DNA of 39,313 bases. Source: Kiritimatiellia bacterium. GTDB lineage: Bacteria > Verrucomicrobiota > Kiritimatiellia > RFP12 > DVOR01. The notes under the pieces were generated by a model. The model was given only the letters and a program-made list of their open reading frames with translations, did not search any database and was not told where the DNA came from. The DNA is taken from NCBI GenBank assembly GCA_900771325.1, contig CAAGNN010000065.1, forward strand, positions 1 to 39,313. The letters run 5' to 3'. Numbering within the stretch: position 1 is the stretch's first letter; the number at the start of each line of letters is the position of its first letter. Positions 15,378-23,438 of the stretch are shown here, piece by piece. The position numbers and the translations under genes are program-made.

Positions 15378-16403
15378 TCACGGCAGTACGAAGAAGCGCT
15401 GCGTCTGACACTTGGGGGAATAGGGGTCTTGCAAGGTTTCGAGGAACTGTAGCACGGTTCGCTCCAGCTGTGTCTGCAGGGTGGTGGTGGCACCCGCTTG
15501 GGTGAACGTGCGCGTTAGGAAGCGTTCGTAGTGCTGGAAGTAGAGCGGCCGCCCGGCTTCGTTGAGCAGGACAGCCTGGGAATCGGTACGCTCAAAGTGC
15601 GCCTCCGCACGGAGAATGCGGTGGTTGACCAGGTTGAAGCAGAAGAGGTCGGCCGCCGGTCGGAAGGGCTCGATGAGGTCCAGCGCCAAGGCTGGCATTC
15701 GGTTTCCATTTTGGTGGAGCACGCCCAGTGCCGGATCGAGCCCGTGCGTCTTGAGGAGCACTAGCAGCGCGGCCATCAACCGCGTATAGGAGAAGGAGAG
15801 CAAGGCGTTAAATGGATCTGTGGCCGGATGTTGATGGCGCCCGGCGAAGGGGAAGGCTTCCGGTAGGAAGGCGGGGAAGGTGGCGAAGTAGGCGCGGGCA
15901 GCAGCGCCTTCTGTGCCGCGCAGAGCGGTTGCGTCTTGCGCCATCTTCAGCCGGGCCATTGCCCACGAGAGCGTCCGCTCCTGAAGGGCCAACGCCTCCG
16001 ACTGCGCCAGTGCCGGCCTTGCCGCGCGTAGCCGCTGCACCACGCGCCGTTGGTTTCGCACCTTCGCCATGAGCAGTTGCCGCGCCACCTGCAGATTGAA
16101 CGAGCGCTCATTGGTTCGTTGGTACTGCACACTGCGTCGCTTGGCCATTGTGTCGGAGGCGGTGTCAATCATCGCCCGCCACCGTCCACTTGTCGATAAG
16201 ATGTGGCACGGAATCGCGTGGCGGATAATCGCTGAGAGCGCCGCGAAGGAAATGGCGGGCTCCCCCAAGATGTCCACCCGGCTAATTGCCCGCAATGGCA
16301 CATACTGGGGTGCTTGCGTAGGCTGCGTCTTTCGGCGAAGCACCAAATGCTCATCTTCTAGCGTCACGACCAAATCCCGATGACTCAACAGTAATGCCGG
16401 CAT
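15378..16403 (-). CDS. cas1: CRISPR integrase Cas1
   Basis: A 341-residue Cas1. N-terminal beta domain ('VPLRAISRVDILGEPAISF'), then the helical catalytic domain with the metal ligands in 'GTEGAAARAYF' (Glu), 'LGVLHQNG' (His) and 'DLIEPFRP' (Glu), plus 'DPFNALLSFSYTRLMAALL'. It integrates protospacers at the leader end. The ATG at 16403 (MPALLLS) has GGAGG eight bases upstream; an upstream in-frame start to 16436 lacks this. No reverse transcriptase domain is fused. The gene lies upstream of cas2 in a two-gene adaptation operon separated from the interference genes by the array. Confidence 0.95.
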   Translation of the reverse strand: MPALLLSHRDLVVTLEDEHLVLRRKTQPTQAPQYVPLRAISRVDILGEPAISFAALSAIIRHAIPCHILSTSGRWRAMIDTASDTMAKRRSVQYQRTNERSFNLQVARQLLMAKVRNQRRVVQRLRAARPALAQSEALALQERTLSWAMARLKMAQDATALRGTEGAAARAYFATFPAFLPEAFPFAGRHQHPATDPFNALLSFSYTRLMAALLVLLKTHGLDPALGVLHQNGNRMPALALDLIEPFRPAADLFCFNLVNHRILRAEAHFERTDSQAVLLNEAGRPLYFQHYERFLTRTFTQAGATTTLQTQLERTVLQFLETLQDPYSPKCQTQRFFVLP

Positions 16404-16620
16404 AGTTAATCCTCCAAGCAAACCAACGAGGCCCACGTCTCGCCGTGCCCCCCATTATTCCTCACGTTGTGCGCATTCACGCCCTCGCAGAGTTCCACGG
16501 ACCTCTGTGCGCGTACCGCTACCCGCCCTCGAAGGGAGGCTTCTTGCCCGTGCGACCGGCTATGTGAGGGCGATACACTGAGCCTTCGCGTTCATTCCTT
16601 TTCGCGCCGCCCCGGATACA

Positions 16621-16714
16621 ACTCATAAGGCCCCGTCTTATTGGCGACAAGACGGGGCCTTATTGCTAATAAGACGGGGCCTTGTTTCCAATAAGACGGG
16701 GCCTTATGAGTTGG
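16621..16714 (-). repeat. 22-bp tandem array B (AAGACGGGGCCTT core) within a 24-bp inverted repeat
   Basis: Three direct units start at 16649, 16671 and 16693 with AAGACGGGGCCTT, exactly 22 bp apart. An inverted unit (AAGGCCCCGTCTT) starts at 16627, in the same 22-bp phase. The first inverted and last direct units extend to a perfect 24-bp inverted repeat, 16621-16644 against 16688-16711. The array lies in the 586-bp gap between cas1 and the transposase. The remainder of that gap, 16404-16620 and 16715-16758, shows no gene. Confidence 0.9.
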
Positions 16715-16758
16715 GTTTCGCGCTGAGGCGATATCATATGGATGGGGAGACGTGTTTG

Positions 16759-16846
16759 GGTAGCTCGGCCTGGCTCATTTCGACCTAGGGCCTACCTCGC
16801 CTCGACCTAGGGCCTAGGTCACCTCGAGGTAGGCCCTACCTTTTTT
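16759..16846 (-). repeat. 22-bp tandem array C (CGACCTAGGGCCTA core)
   Basis: Units start at 16781, 16803 and 16825 in exact 22-bp phase. The first two begin CGACCTAGGGCCTA; the third is the inverted form CGAGGTAGGCCCTACC and is followed by six T residues (16841-16846). A weaker unit may start at 16759. Units 2 and 3 form a stem which, with the T run, could terminate rightward transcription. It ends about 140 bp from the transposase stop; 16847-16989 shows nothing further. Confidence 0.8.
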
Positions 16847-16989
16847 GGGGGTATGCGCGGGGGAATTTTGGGAGCGGGGGCAGCGGGGGTGTTTGGGCTT
16901 GCCGAAGGGGCAATTCCCTCTCGGCGGCGGTGTAAAATGTCAATAGATTTGCGCAGGGCGCTTGGGAAAACTTGGAAAATGCGCATAGG

Positions 16990-18234
16990 TTAGGAGACCT
17001 TTCTGGGATAGTGGATGAGGAGCTCTTGGGTTTGTTTGAGTGCGCGTGGGGTGAGTTTGGCGAAGTCGGTGGATTTGGGGTAGTAGGTGCGTAGGAGGCG
17101 GTTGTGGCGTTCAATGGAGCCTTTCTCCCAGGCGCTGTAGGGGTGGCAATAGTAGATGGGGATGTGGAGGAGGTGTTCGAGGGTGTCTTCGTGGAGGAAC
17201 TCGGAGCCGTTGTCGGTGAGGATGGTTTTGAGTTCGTGGCCGCGGGTGCGGAGGTCGCGCCGGAAGTGGCGGAGGGCATTGGTGACGGCGGCTTGCGAAA
17301 TCGAGGGGAGGAAGTACATATAGAAGCGGCGAGGGGCGGAGGGATTGCTGCAGTAGGGATCGACGAGGGTGAGCATGCCGCTGCGGCCGCCGGCGGAGTG
17401 GACGGTATCCATTTGGAAGTGGCCGGGTTCACTATGCTCGCGGGCGGCTGAAGAGAGTTCATTAATCATATGCTTGGGGGCGTGGTTGCGAGGGCGGTCG
17501 GTGGGGGCGGGTTTGGGGCGAGGTCGCTTGTAGCGTTTGTAGGTGAGCGGTTTACCGTGTTTGTCGAGAAGTTCGCCTCTCTCTAGGAGGCGGTAGACGG
17601 TGCTGCGGCTAGGGAGGTGATAGTCGTGTGGCGCTTCTGAGAGAAGTTTGAGCGCGTAGGTGACGCTCTTTGTCTTTGCATAAGCCTTCTCAAAATCAAT
17701 CACAAAGAAGTTCGTGACTTGACAGACGGGACCTTTGTTTGCAGCACGCTTTTTGCTCTCCTCTATAGCGAAGTCCGGGCTGAGTTCGTAGTAGTCCCAT
17801 CGCTTTTGGGTAGGGAGATAATGGGCTAGATGACCAGCGGAGGTGCCCTTGTTAAGGATATATCTCACGGTCGAAGGGGCCTCCCCGATGAGTCGCGCGA
17901 ACGCTCGGACAGACGGGTTGGCGTGCGACTTTCGGTAGGTATTCCAAGCCCTAACGCACTGCTCTACATCCGCTTTACCATCTTTACGAATGAGCGACTC
18001 TTTTCTCCGTTGCCGCTTTTGGGAAGTTGTAGTACACTGTTCCACGTCGTTGGTTCCTTTTGGTTTTTGCTCGGCACATATTGTGTCACGAAAGGCCAAC
18101 GACTTTCCTGTTTTTGGCGCGCGCCGCCCCCTAGGGGGCGCACCCTCCTGCTTCTCTTCATCCACCGTCTTACCATTCTTTTTCCTCCGACTTCTCTTTC
18201 TTACGACTGCGCAATTACATTGTAGACGGTTCAA
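16990..18234 (-). mobile_element. IS30-like transposase gene, C-terminus probably short
   Basis: Up to 414 residues with a DDE integrase core: 'GHFQMDTVHSAGG' (first Asp), 'TILTDNGSEFLHE' (second Asp) and 'AWEKGSIERHNRLLRTYYPK' (Glu), the IS30 arrangement. An N-terminal region with 'SVRAFARLIGEAPSTVRYIL' is a helix-turn-helix for end binding. The protein stops at 'LIHYPRKVS', just where IS30 proteins usually continue for 20-30 residues ('NRPRK.L...TP.E.F'), so the copy may be truncated. The start is uncertain: the TTG at 18234 lies directly against a GGAGGAG; a GTG about 75 bases further in is an alternative. I found no convincing terminal inverted repeats. GCGCTTGGGAAA occurs both near 16957 and near 18456 as a direct repeat, of unclear meaning. 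Confidence 0.8.
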
Positions 18235-18598
18235 CTCCTCCGCGCAGAGCTCCCTCTAGTTGCAGAAGCGAGGGGCGTTATGGTAGAGTAGGCGCGCTTT
18301 TGGGTTCCAAGAGCAAGGACATAGTTTGGGTATTATGGCGGTCCCACTGGGCTCCCGCCCCGCCTAAACGTTTATCACGCGTTCGCTACGCGAATGTATC
18401 GTTCCACTGAAACGACCAAATTTCACTACAAGAACGAGACATTCCAGCGTTGGCGCGCTTGGGAAAGTTCTTCCCGGGCGTGTCTTCATTTGGATGTTTT
18501 CTTGTAGGGCTTTGGTCGGCCTCAGTGGAGAACAGAAGAATCGAGGCACGCCTTTATCGTCCCCAGGGCGCTCCTCGTGGAACTGGAGCCGCTGGGTC
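18235..18598. other. Gene-free stretch between transposase and MBOAT gene
   Basis: 364 bases without a supportable gene. A TATTAT box at 18331-18336 on the plus strand could be a weak promoter for the acyltransferase gene. A small hairpin (CGCGT-TCGCT-ACGCG, near 18377-18392) is the only other structure seen. Open frames here are short and lack ribosome sites. Confidence 0.4.
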
Positions 18599-20074
18599 AT
18601 GCAGTTTACCTCTTTCGCCTTCTTCCTCTTCCTGCCGACCGTCTTTCTCGGTTATTGGGTGCTGGCGTGCCCGTTTTTGGTTAAGCGTCATAGCGTGGGG
18701 AGCCTGCGCGCGCAAAATCTCTGGGTGGTGCTCGCCAGCTATCTCTTCTACGGCTGGTGGAATTGGCGCTTGCTCGGCCTGATTTCCTTTACCTCGCTCT
18801 GGGCGTGGGGGAGCGGACTGCTCGTCACGCGCTGTCTGGCTCGGCCGGAGGGGGGTAAACGTCTGGCGCAGATCATCGTCGGCCTGGCGCTGGTGGTCAA
18901 TCTCGGTATCCTGGGGCTCTTCAAGTATGCCGACTTTTTCATCGAGAACTGCGCCGCGCTGTTGCAAGCGCTCGGTTTTGAGGCCCACCTGACGAGCCTG
19001 CAGTTGCTGCTGCCGGTGGGCATCTCCTTTTACACCTTCCAGGCGTTGAGCTATGTCATCGATGCCTACCGCCGCGCCCTGCAACCGACGCGCGACCCCG
19101 TCGCCTTCCTGGCCTACGTGAGTTTCTTTCCCCAGTTGGTCGCCGGTCCCATCGAACGCGCCACGAACCTGCTCCCGCAGTTCTTGCGTCCGCGGACCTT
19201 TGACTACGCGCTCGCCGTCGAGGGCTGCCGTCAAATGCTCTGGGGCTTTGCCCAAAAGCTTCTCTTGGCCGACCGCTGTGCCTACGCGGCCAATGCGTTG
19301 CTCGACCAGCCGAACGGCTCCTCCCTCTCGATTTGGGCGGGCATGTTCTGCTTCGCCTTTCAGATTTACGGCGACTTCGCGGGCTACTCGGACATCGCCA
19401 TCGGCTGCTCCAAGCTCTTCGGCATCCGCCTGATGACCAACTTCCGCCACCCTTACTTCGCGCGCGACATCGCGGAGTTCTGGCGCCGGTGGCACATCTC
19501 GCTGACCACCTGGTTCCGCGACTACCTCTACATCCCCCTTGGCGGCAGCCGCTGCTCCACCCTCAAGCGCATTCGCAACACCTTCGTCATCTTCCTCGTC
19601 TCGGGCTTTTGGCACGGTGCGAACTGGACCTTCCTCGCGTGGGGGGCCTTCCACGCCTGCTGTTTCCTGCCACTTCTCCTGCGCAACCGCCACCGCACGC
19701 ACACCGGCGAGATGGTCGCGCAAGGCCGCCTCCTGCCAACCACGCGCGAAACCTGGCAAATGCTCACCACCTTCCTCTTGGTGGTTATCGGCTGGACCTT
19801 CTTCCGCGCGCCGGACATCGCCACCGCGGGCACCTGGTTGGGCAAGATGCTCACCTTCTGCGACCTCAACTTCCGCCAAGTCGGCCTAGGCATCCTCCCC
19901 AAGGCTCTCCCCGTCATTATCCTCTTTCTCCTACTAACCTGGTTCAATCGCGACCGCACCCTGCCGCGCCTCCCCGCCAACCTCCCCCTGCGCTGGGCCC
20001 TTTACCTGGCCCTCGTCTTCCTCATCCTCCTCTGGCAAGTCGCCCCGCAGACCTTCATCTACTTCCAGTTCTAA
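18599..20074 (+). CDS. MBOAT-family O-acyltransferase (AlgI-like)
   Basis: A 491-residue multi-pass membrane protein of the AlgI/DltB branch. It has many hydrophobic segments from 'FAFFLFLPTVFLGYW' to 'LYLALVFLILLWQVAP', the conserved 'LPVGISFYTFQALSYVID', 'AGPIERATNLLPQF', 'YGDFAGYSDIAIG', 'FWRRWHISLTTWFRDYLYIP' and the catalytic-histidine region 'SGFWHGANWTFLAWG'. Such enzymes move acyl (often acetyl) groups across the membrane onto extracellular polysaccharides. The ATG at 18599 is the start of the first membrane helix; a longer open frame from 18494 would add an unlikely hydrophilic tail. The usual partner (AlgJ/AlgX-like SGNH protein) is not adjacent, so the acceptor is unknown. Confidence 0.92.
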   Translation: MQFTSFAFFLFLPTVFLGYWVLACPFLVKRHSVGSLRAQNLWVVLASYLFYGWWNWRLLGLISFTSLWAWGSGLLVTRCLARPEGGKRLAQIIVGLALVVNLGILGLFKYADFFIENCAALLQALGFEAHLTSLQLLLPVGISFYTFQALSYVIDAYRRALQPTRDPVAFLAYVSFFPQLVAGPIERATNLLPQFLRPRTFDYALAVEGCRQMLWGFAQKLLLADRCAYAANALLDQPNGSSLSIWAGMFCFAFQIYGDFAGYSDIAIGCSKLFGIRLMTNFRHPYFARDIAEFWRRWHISLTTWFRDYLYIPLGGSRCSTLKRIRNTFVIFLVSGFWHGANWTFLAWGAFHACCFLPLLLRNRHRTHTGEMVAQGRLLPTTRETWQMLTTFLLVVIGWTFFRAPDIATAGTWLGKMLTFCDLNFRQVGLGILPKALPVIILFLLLTWFNRDRTLPRLPANLPLRWALYLALVFLILLWQVAPQTFIYFQF

Positions 20075-20102
20075 CGCCCCTCCCCACTCGCCGCACCCGG
20101 AT

Positions 20103-20256
20103 GAAAGGTGGGCCCTGGGCAGGTCTCAAATAAGGTAGGCCCGGGTCGGGGGTCACCCCGGGCCTACCTCGAGGTCAACTCGGGGCGGACAAAAATGTAA
20201 AACGGCCGGGGCCCAAAGCGAACCCGGGGCGAGAGGAGGTAGACCCGGGGCGGAGG
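20103..20256 (+). repeat. 22-bp tandem array D1, CCGGGGC cores
   Basis: Units in 22-bp phase from about 20103 to 20256. Those at 20169, 20191, 20213 and 20235 contain ACTCGGGGCGG, ACGGCCGGGGC, ACCCGGGGCG and ACCCGGGGCGG at the same offset. Earlier units have GGTGGGCCCTGGG and an inverted pair built around GGTAGGCCCGGG. The array directly follows the acyltransferase stop. Confidence 0.7.
20134..20168 (+). terminator. Strong hairpin after the MBOAT gene
   Basis: GGTAGGCCCGGG (20134-20145) and CCCGGGCCTACC (20157-20168) form a perfect 12-bp stem with an 11-base loop, 60 bases after the stop codon. There is no T run, so it may act as a 3'-end stabiliser or a factor-dependent terminator. It is built from two oppositely oriented units of the 22-bp array. 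Confidence 0.45.
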
Positions 20257-20356
20257 CGACGGCGCGGAGCGTCGTATGTAAAACCTTCAGACCGCGCACT
20301 GGGCCTGGCGGAGCAGGCCCAAGCACAACGCTTACCCTCGCTCCACCAGGCCGCTC

Positions 20357-20510
20357 GCCCCGGGTCCGAGGGCAACCCGCCCCGGGTCGAGGGGCAACCC
20401 GGGGCGGACAAAAATGTAAAGCGCCCGGGGGACAAAATAAACCCGGGGCGGATGCGAGGCGAACCTGGGCCTACCTCGAGGCGAACTAGGGGCAGATGCG
20501 GGGCGAACCC
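20357..20510 (+). repeat. 22-bp tandem array D2 (GGGGCGG...AACCC units)
   Basis: Seven units of exactly 22 bp start at 20357, 20379, 20401, 20423, 20445, 20467 and 20489. They begin GCCCCGGG or GGGGCGGA and end mostly in AACCC. Units 2 and 3 pair as CCGCCCCGGGT / ACCCGGGGCGG, an 11-bp stem with a 9-base loop. Unit 6 carries GGGCCTACCTCGAGG, linking this array to the CCTACCTCG of array C. Between D1 and D2 a separate hairpin, GGGCCTG/CAGGCCC (20301-20320), is present. Confidence 0.85.
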
Positions 20511-20583
20511 TGGGCGGGGCGGGGGGAAGGGCGCAGCCATTGGAGCGGCCGGGGGCGCTTGCGAGTTCGGCAGGATCGGGGGC

Positions 20584-20802
20584 TTGGGGGCTGGCCCCCA
20601 ACGGCCCTGGCAGGGAGGCGCGGTAAGCGCCTCCCTGCTGCGCGTGCCACCGTGTGGCCTGTGTGCTTATAGCCGAAGTGCCCGCAGGGCGCTTCGGCCG
20701 GGGTGGAGCGCACTGCGCTCCCGAGGTGCAGGGCGAGCAGCCCTGCCGAGGGGTGTGGGGGCGAGCAGCCACCACCCCGGGGTGCGGGGGCGGGAGCCCC
20801 CG
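20584..20802 (+). repeat. Cluster of at least seven perfect or near-perfect hairpins
   Basis: Stems in order: TTGGGGGC/GCCCCCAA (20584-20601); CAGGGAGGCGC/GCGCCTCCCTG with a 5-base loop (20611-20637); GCCAC/GTGGC (20646-20658); a 12-bp stem with GCA loop and one G-U pair (20672-20698); GGAGCGC/GCGCTCC (20705-20721); GCAGGGC/GCCCTGC with GAGCA loop (20728-20746); an imperfect stem reusing GGGCGAGCAGCC (about 20752-20776); CGGGGGC/GCCCCCG (20785-20802). No gene is supported here. It lies 140 bp upstream of the translocator operon. It could be a structured RNA, a leader, or a stack of palindromic repeats; the sequence does not decide. Confidence 0.75.
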
Positions 20803-20830
20803 TAAGGGCTTGCCTGGGGGGCGGGGATTT

Positions 20831-20839
20831 TGGCACAAT
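20831..20839 (+). promoter_or_regulatory. Possible promoter of the translocator-like operon
   Basis: TGGCACAAT (20831-20839) fits an extended -10 and resembles the TGCTATAAT-type boxes before other genes in this window. It would leave a leader of about 95 bases before the start at 20940. No -35 element is convincing. Confidence 0.3.
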
Positions 20840-20939
20840 AGGGGTGTGAGAAATCGTGTAACCTTTTGGGCCTTGGTGCGTAAACAGGGAGAACACGCCC
20901 TTGGGGGCGCAGATTTGGAACACGAGAAAGGAGCCTTTT

Positions 20940-22769
20940 ATGGGTATCGACGGCATTGGCGGCAATGGGCAGGTGAGCTGGAGCTCGTTCTTGAACGCGG
21001 TTGAGGACGCGAGCAAGGCGGGTAAGCTGGGCAATGTGAAGTTGGAGAAGGGGAGCGAGGGGGTCACCTTCTCGGTCAGCGAGGGCGATGGGGCGCGCGC
21101 GGTGACGCTCTCCTTCCCGGAGTTGGAGGCGCCGGGGACGGTGGATGCGGCGGCGATTGATTCGTTGGTGGCGAAGCTCTCGGCGGGGGATGTGCTCAAT
21201 CTTTCGGCCGAAGCGCAGGCGAAGTTGGTCGAGGACCTGAAGGCGATGCTCTCGGGGTTGCTTTCGGCGGCGGCTTCGGAGGGGGTGAGCACGAGCGGAT
21301 CCTCGAGCTCGTCGGTCTTCTTTAACCTCTATCAGCTGATGGTGCTCTTGGCGCAGGTGGCCCAGGAGTTGCGCGATTCGACGCGCGATATCCGCGAGGC
21401 CGAGAGCCAGGCCCTCCAGGCGAGCATTCAGAGCCAGGCGGATCAGCAGCGGTCGGCCGCGCTTTTCGGGATGATTGGCGGGGCGATTGTCTGCGCGGTG
21501 CAGGTGGTGGCCACGGGGGTGGGGCTGTCCAAGCAGGCCTCTGCCTTCAAGTCGCAGTTGAGCGCCCAGCACCAGAGCGGGGTCAGCCGCGCGCACGCCG
21601 ATTTGCAGATGGCCGAGTTGCAGGCTTCGCCGTCGGATGCTGCGCGGAACTATCAGACCAAGGTGAACCAGATGGGCCCGCAGAAGGCCAACGAGGTGCT
21701 CTCGACCTTCGAGGGCTCGCAGCGCGCCGGCGAGGCCTACGCCAACTCGCAGGCCAAAGTGGCCTACTTGAAGAAGGGCCAGGAGGCGGCGACGGCCCGG
21801 CAGGACCTGGCCGATGCCAAGACGGCGCTGGAGACCACCACCGAGCAGCTTTCGACCGAACACAGCAAGCTCTTGGCCGCCAATGAGCAGTTGCCCAAGG
21901 CGCAGAACGAACTGGTCTACCTGCAGGATAAGAAGGCCGCAGTCGAGGCCGAAATCCAGCAAAATCCGCAGGCGGCTACCGCCGAGAAGCAGGCGCAACT
22001 GCAGTCGCTCAATGAGAAGATTGATGCCAAGCAGGCCGAGATCCAGCAGTTGCAGCAGGACAAGGCCGACGCGACCGCGAAGATTGATCAGCTTCAGCCC
22101 CAGAAGGCCGAGCAGCAGACGGCGGTCGACCAGGCCCAGGGCCGCGTCACCCAAGCCGAGCAGGAGCTCGAGGCGATGCGGCAGCAGAATGGCGATGTGG
22201 CCTCGGGCGAGCAAGATTTGGCCAAGGCCGAAAAGCAGATGGAAGACGACCGTCAGGCCTACTGCGCCGCGTTGAAGAGCGAGGCCAGTCAGGCCCGGAG
22301 TGCCTACGAGGATGCCCTGGCCAACCATTCGCCCGAGGCCAAGGAGTTGCAGCAGCGCGCGGAGTTGGCCGAGGCCTATGCCGCCAAGGAGCTCTCGGGG
22401 GTCTTGACCGGCGAGGAGAAGGCCACCGCTATCACCGATGCGAACAACGCCTATAAGCAGGCCGATGCGCTGCTCACCCACTCGGAGAAGTTCCAGACCG
22501 CCCAGTATAACTCCGACCGGGCCCGGGCCTTCAACGACCTGGTGGGCGTCTTGGGCAACTTGGGCAACACCCTCATCCGCGGCGCGGCCGATATGATGAA
22601 CGCCGAGGCCACCGCAATGGGTGCCGACCAGAAGGAGGCCGAGGAGGCGCTCGAGGAGATCAAGGATCTCTTCCAGGGCGCGGGCGACCTCGCCAACGCG
22701 GTCCTCCAGCTGATGCAGGGCGTCCAGCAATCCGAGAACGACTCGATGCAGGAGGCCATCCGGGCCTAA
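20940..22769 (+). CDS. Type III secretion translocator-like protein (SctE/IpaB/YopB type) with long coiled coil
   Basis: A 609-residue protein, Ala/Gln/Glu rich, with no signal peptide. Residues 1-120 are a mixed N-terminal region ending in a serine-rich linker. One clear hydrophobic segment, 'ALFGMIGGAIVCAVQVV' (about 174-192), is preceded by an amphipathic helix. Roughly 270-470 is a long heptad-rich coiled coil. The C-terminal 85 residues ('NDLVGVLGNLGNTLIRGAAD', then a charged helix and 'LQLMQGVQQSENDSMQEAI') resemble the tail of the large pore-forming translocators YopB, IpaB and SipB. Those proteins have their coiled coil placed differently, so this is a divergent member at best. AAAGGAG precedes the ATG at 20940. 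It heads an operon with four small paralogues; no secretion apparatus genes are in the window. Alternative: another secreted coiled-coil protein. Confidence 0.6.
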   Translation: MGIDGIGGNGQVSWSSFLNAVEDASKAGKLGNVKLEKGSEGVTFSVSEGDGARAVTLSFPELEAPGTVDAAAIDSLVAKLSAGDVLNLSAEAQAKLVEDLKAMLSGLLSAAASEGVSTSGSSSSSVFFNLYQLMVLLAQVAQELRDSTRDIREAESQALQASIQSQADQQRSAALFGMIGGAIVCAVQVVATGVGLSKQASAFKSQLSAQHQSGVSRAHADLQMAELQASPSDAARNYQTKVNQMGPQKANEVLSTFEGSQRAGEAYANSQAKVAYLKKGQEAATARQDLADAKTALETTTEQLSTEHSKLLAANEQLPKAQNELVYLQDKKAAVEAEIQQNPQAATAEKQAQLQSLNEKIDAKQAEIQQLQQDKADATAKIDQLQPQKAEQQTAVDQAQGRVTQAEQELEAMRQQNGDVASGEQDLAKAEKQMEDDRQAYCAALKSEASQARSAYEDALANHSPEAKELQQRAELAEAYAAKELSGVLTGEEKATAITDANNAYKQADALLTHSEKFQTAQYNSDRARAFNDLVGVLGNLGNTLIRGAADMMNAEATAMGADQKEAEEALEEIKDLFQGAGDLANAVLQLMQGVQQSENDSMQEAIRA

Positions 22770-22775
22770 CCCCTC

Positions 22776-22810
22776 GCCGCGCGTGCCGGGTCCAGCGCCC
22801 GGCGCGCGGC
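22776..22810 (+). other. Intercistronic hairpin
   Basis: GCCGCGCG (22776-22783) plus CCGGG (22786-22790) pair with CCCGG and CGCGCGGC (22798-22810) around a 7-base loop, leaving a two-base bulge. It sits in the 72-bp gap after the translocator gene, with no T run. It may set the mRNA ratio between the large protein and the small ones. Confidence 0.5.
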
Positions 22811-22841
22811 AGTCCCCCACCCCACCTTTGGGAGCAAGCCA

Positions 22842-23402
22842 ATGGGCGTCTTGATTGAACGCAACAACATCGACGGGCTGAAGGTCTACGGCCAGCAGCA
22901 GGTCGATTACACCGTCTCGGGCGTGGCCCACCAGGGCTACGACGATGCCGTGCGTACGGCCGCCTTGAAGGAGTCCGAGGCGATTGAGGCCGAGACCCAG
23001 GCCTATATGGACATTCTCTCGGCGCGGCAGCAGAAGTTGAGCGAACTGGGCGACGCGCTCGCCATCCTCGCCAAGGCCGTCACCTCGATGAAGGCCAAAA
23101 GCCAGACCTCCGGCGACAAGTCCAGCGAGATGGCCTACGACCTTCAGCGCGCGCAGTCCATCCTCTCGAAGTATGGCATCTCTCTCTCCCTGACCGATAA
23201 CAACACCAAGGTGACCCGCGAGCAGGCCACCAAGGCGCAGAACAACTGTCAGTACGAGATGGACAACGAGAACAACGACCTCCAGCAGGATATGGTCACC
23301 GCCCAGGGGCTCGTCTCGAAGCGCGACAATGCCTTCTCGATGGCCTCCAAGCTCGTCAAGAAGGTCCACGGCACCGCCGACTTGCTGATAAACAACCTCT
23401 GA
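22842..23402 (+). CDS. Secreted-filament-like protein, paralogue 1 of 4
   Basis: A 186-residue, helix-rich protein without signal peptide or membrane segment. A helix at about 45-100 ('EAETQAYMDILSARQQKLSE') is followed by a short loop with 'ILSKYGISLSL' and a C-terminal helix 'LVSKRDNAFSMASKLVKKV', ending NNL. The RDxAxSxxSxL motif near the end is repeated in the next three proteins. Overall layout recalls EspA/SseB-type type III secretion filament proteins, which polymerise through terminal coiled coils; this is inference. GGGAG precedes the ATG. Confidence 0.55.
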   Translation: MGVLIERNNIDGLKVYGQQQVDYTVSGVAHQGYDDAVRTAALKESEAIEAETQAYMDILSARQQKLSELGDALAILAKAVTSMKAKSQTSGDKSSEMAYDLQRAQSILSKYGISLSLTDNNTKVTREQATKAQNNCQYEMDNENNDLQQDMVTAQGLVSKRDNAFSMASKLVKKVHGTADLLINNL

Positions 23403-23405
23403 TTG

Positions 23406-23414
23406 TGCTACACT
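23406..23414 (+). promoter_or_regulatory. Possible internal promoter before paralogue 2
   Basis: TGCTACACT (23406-23414) matches the extended -10 pattern seen elsewhere in the window and lies 25 bases before the next start codon. No -35 at normal spacing is evident. Confidence 0.3.
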
Positions 23415-23438
23415 CTCCCCCGAGAAAGCGAGGAACCT

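Noticed and set aside
16948..18470. GCGCTTGGGAAA near both ends of the transposase gene as transposon ends
   Set aside because: The copies are in direct orientation and about 12 bp; IS30 ends should be inverted with 2-3 bp target duplications. Left as a note only.
18554..19879. A 441-codon open frame opposite the MBOAT gene
   Set aside because: Charged low-complexity antisense frame; the plus strand has conserved MBOAT motifs and membrane helices.
20826..20850. Possible sigma-54 promoter (TGGCAC) before the translocator-like gene
   Set aside because: TGGCAC is present but no TTGC follows at the required distance; the bases there are GGGTG.
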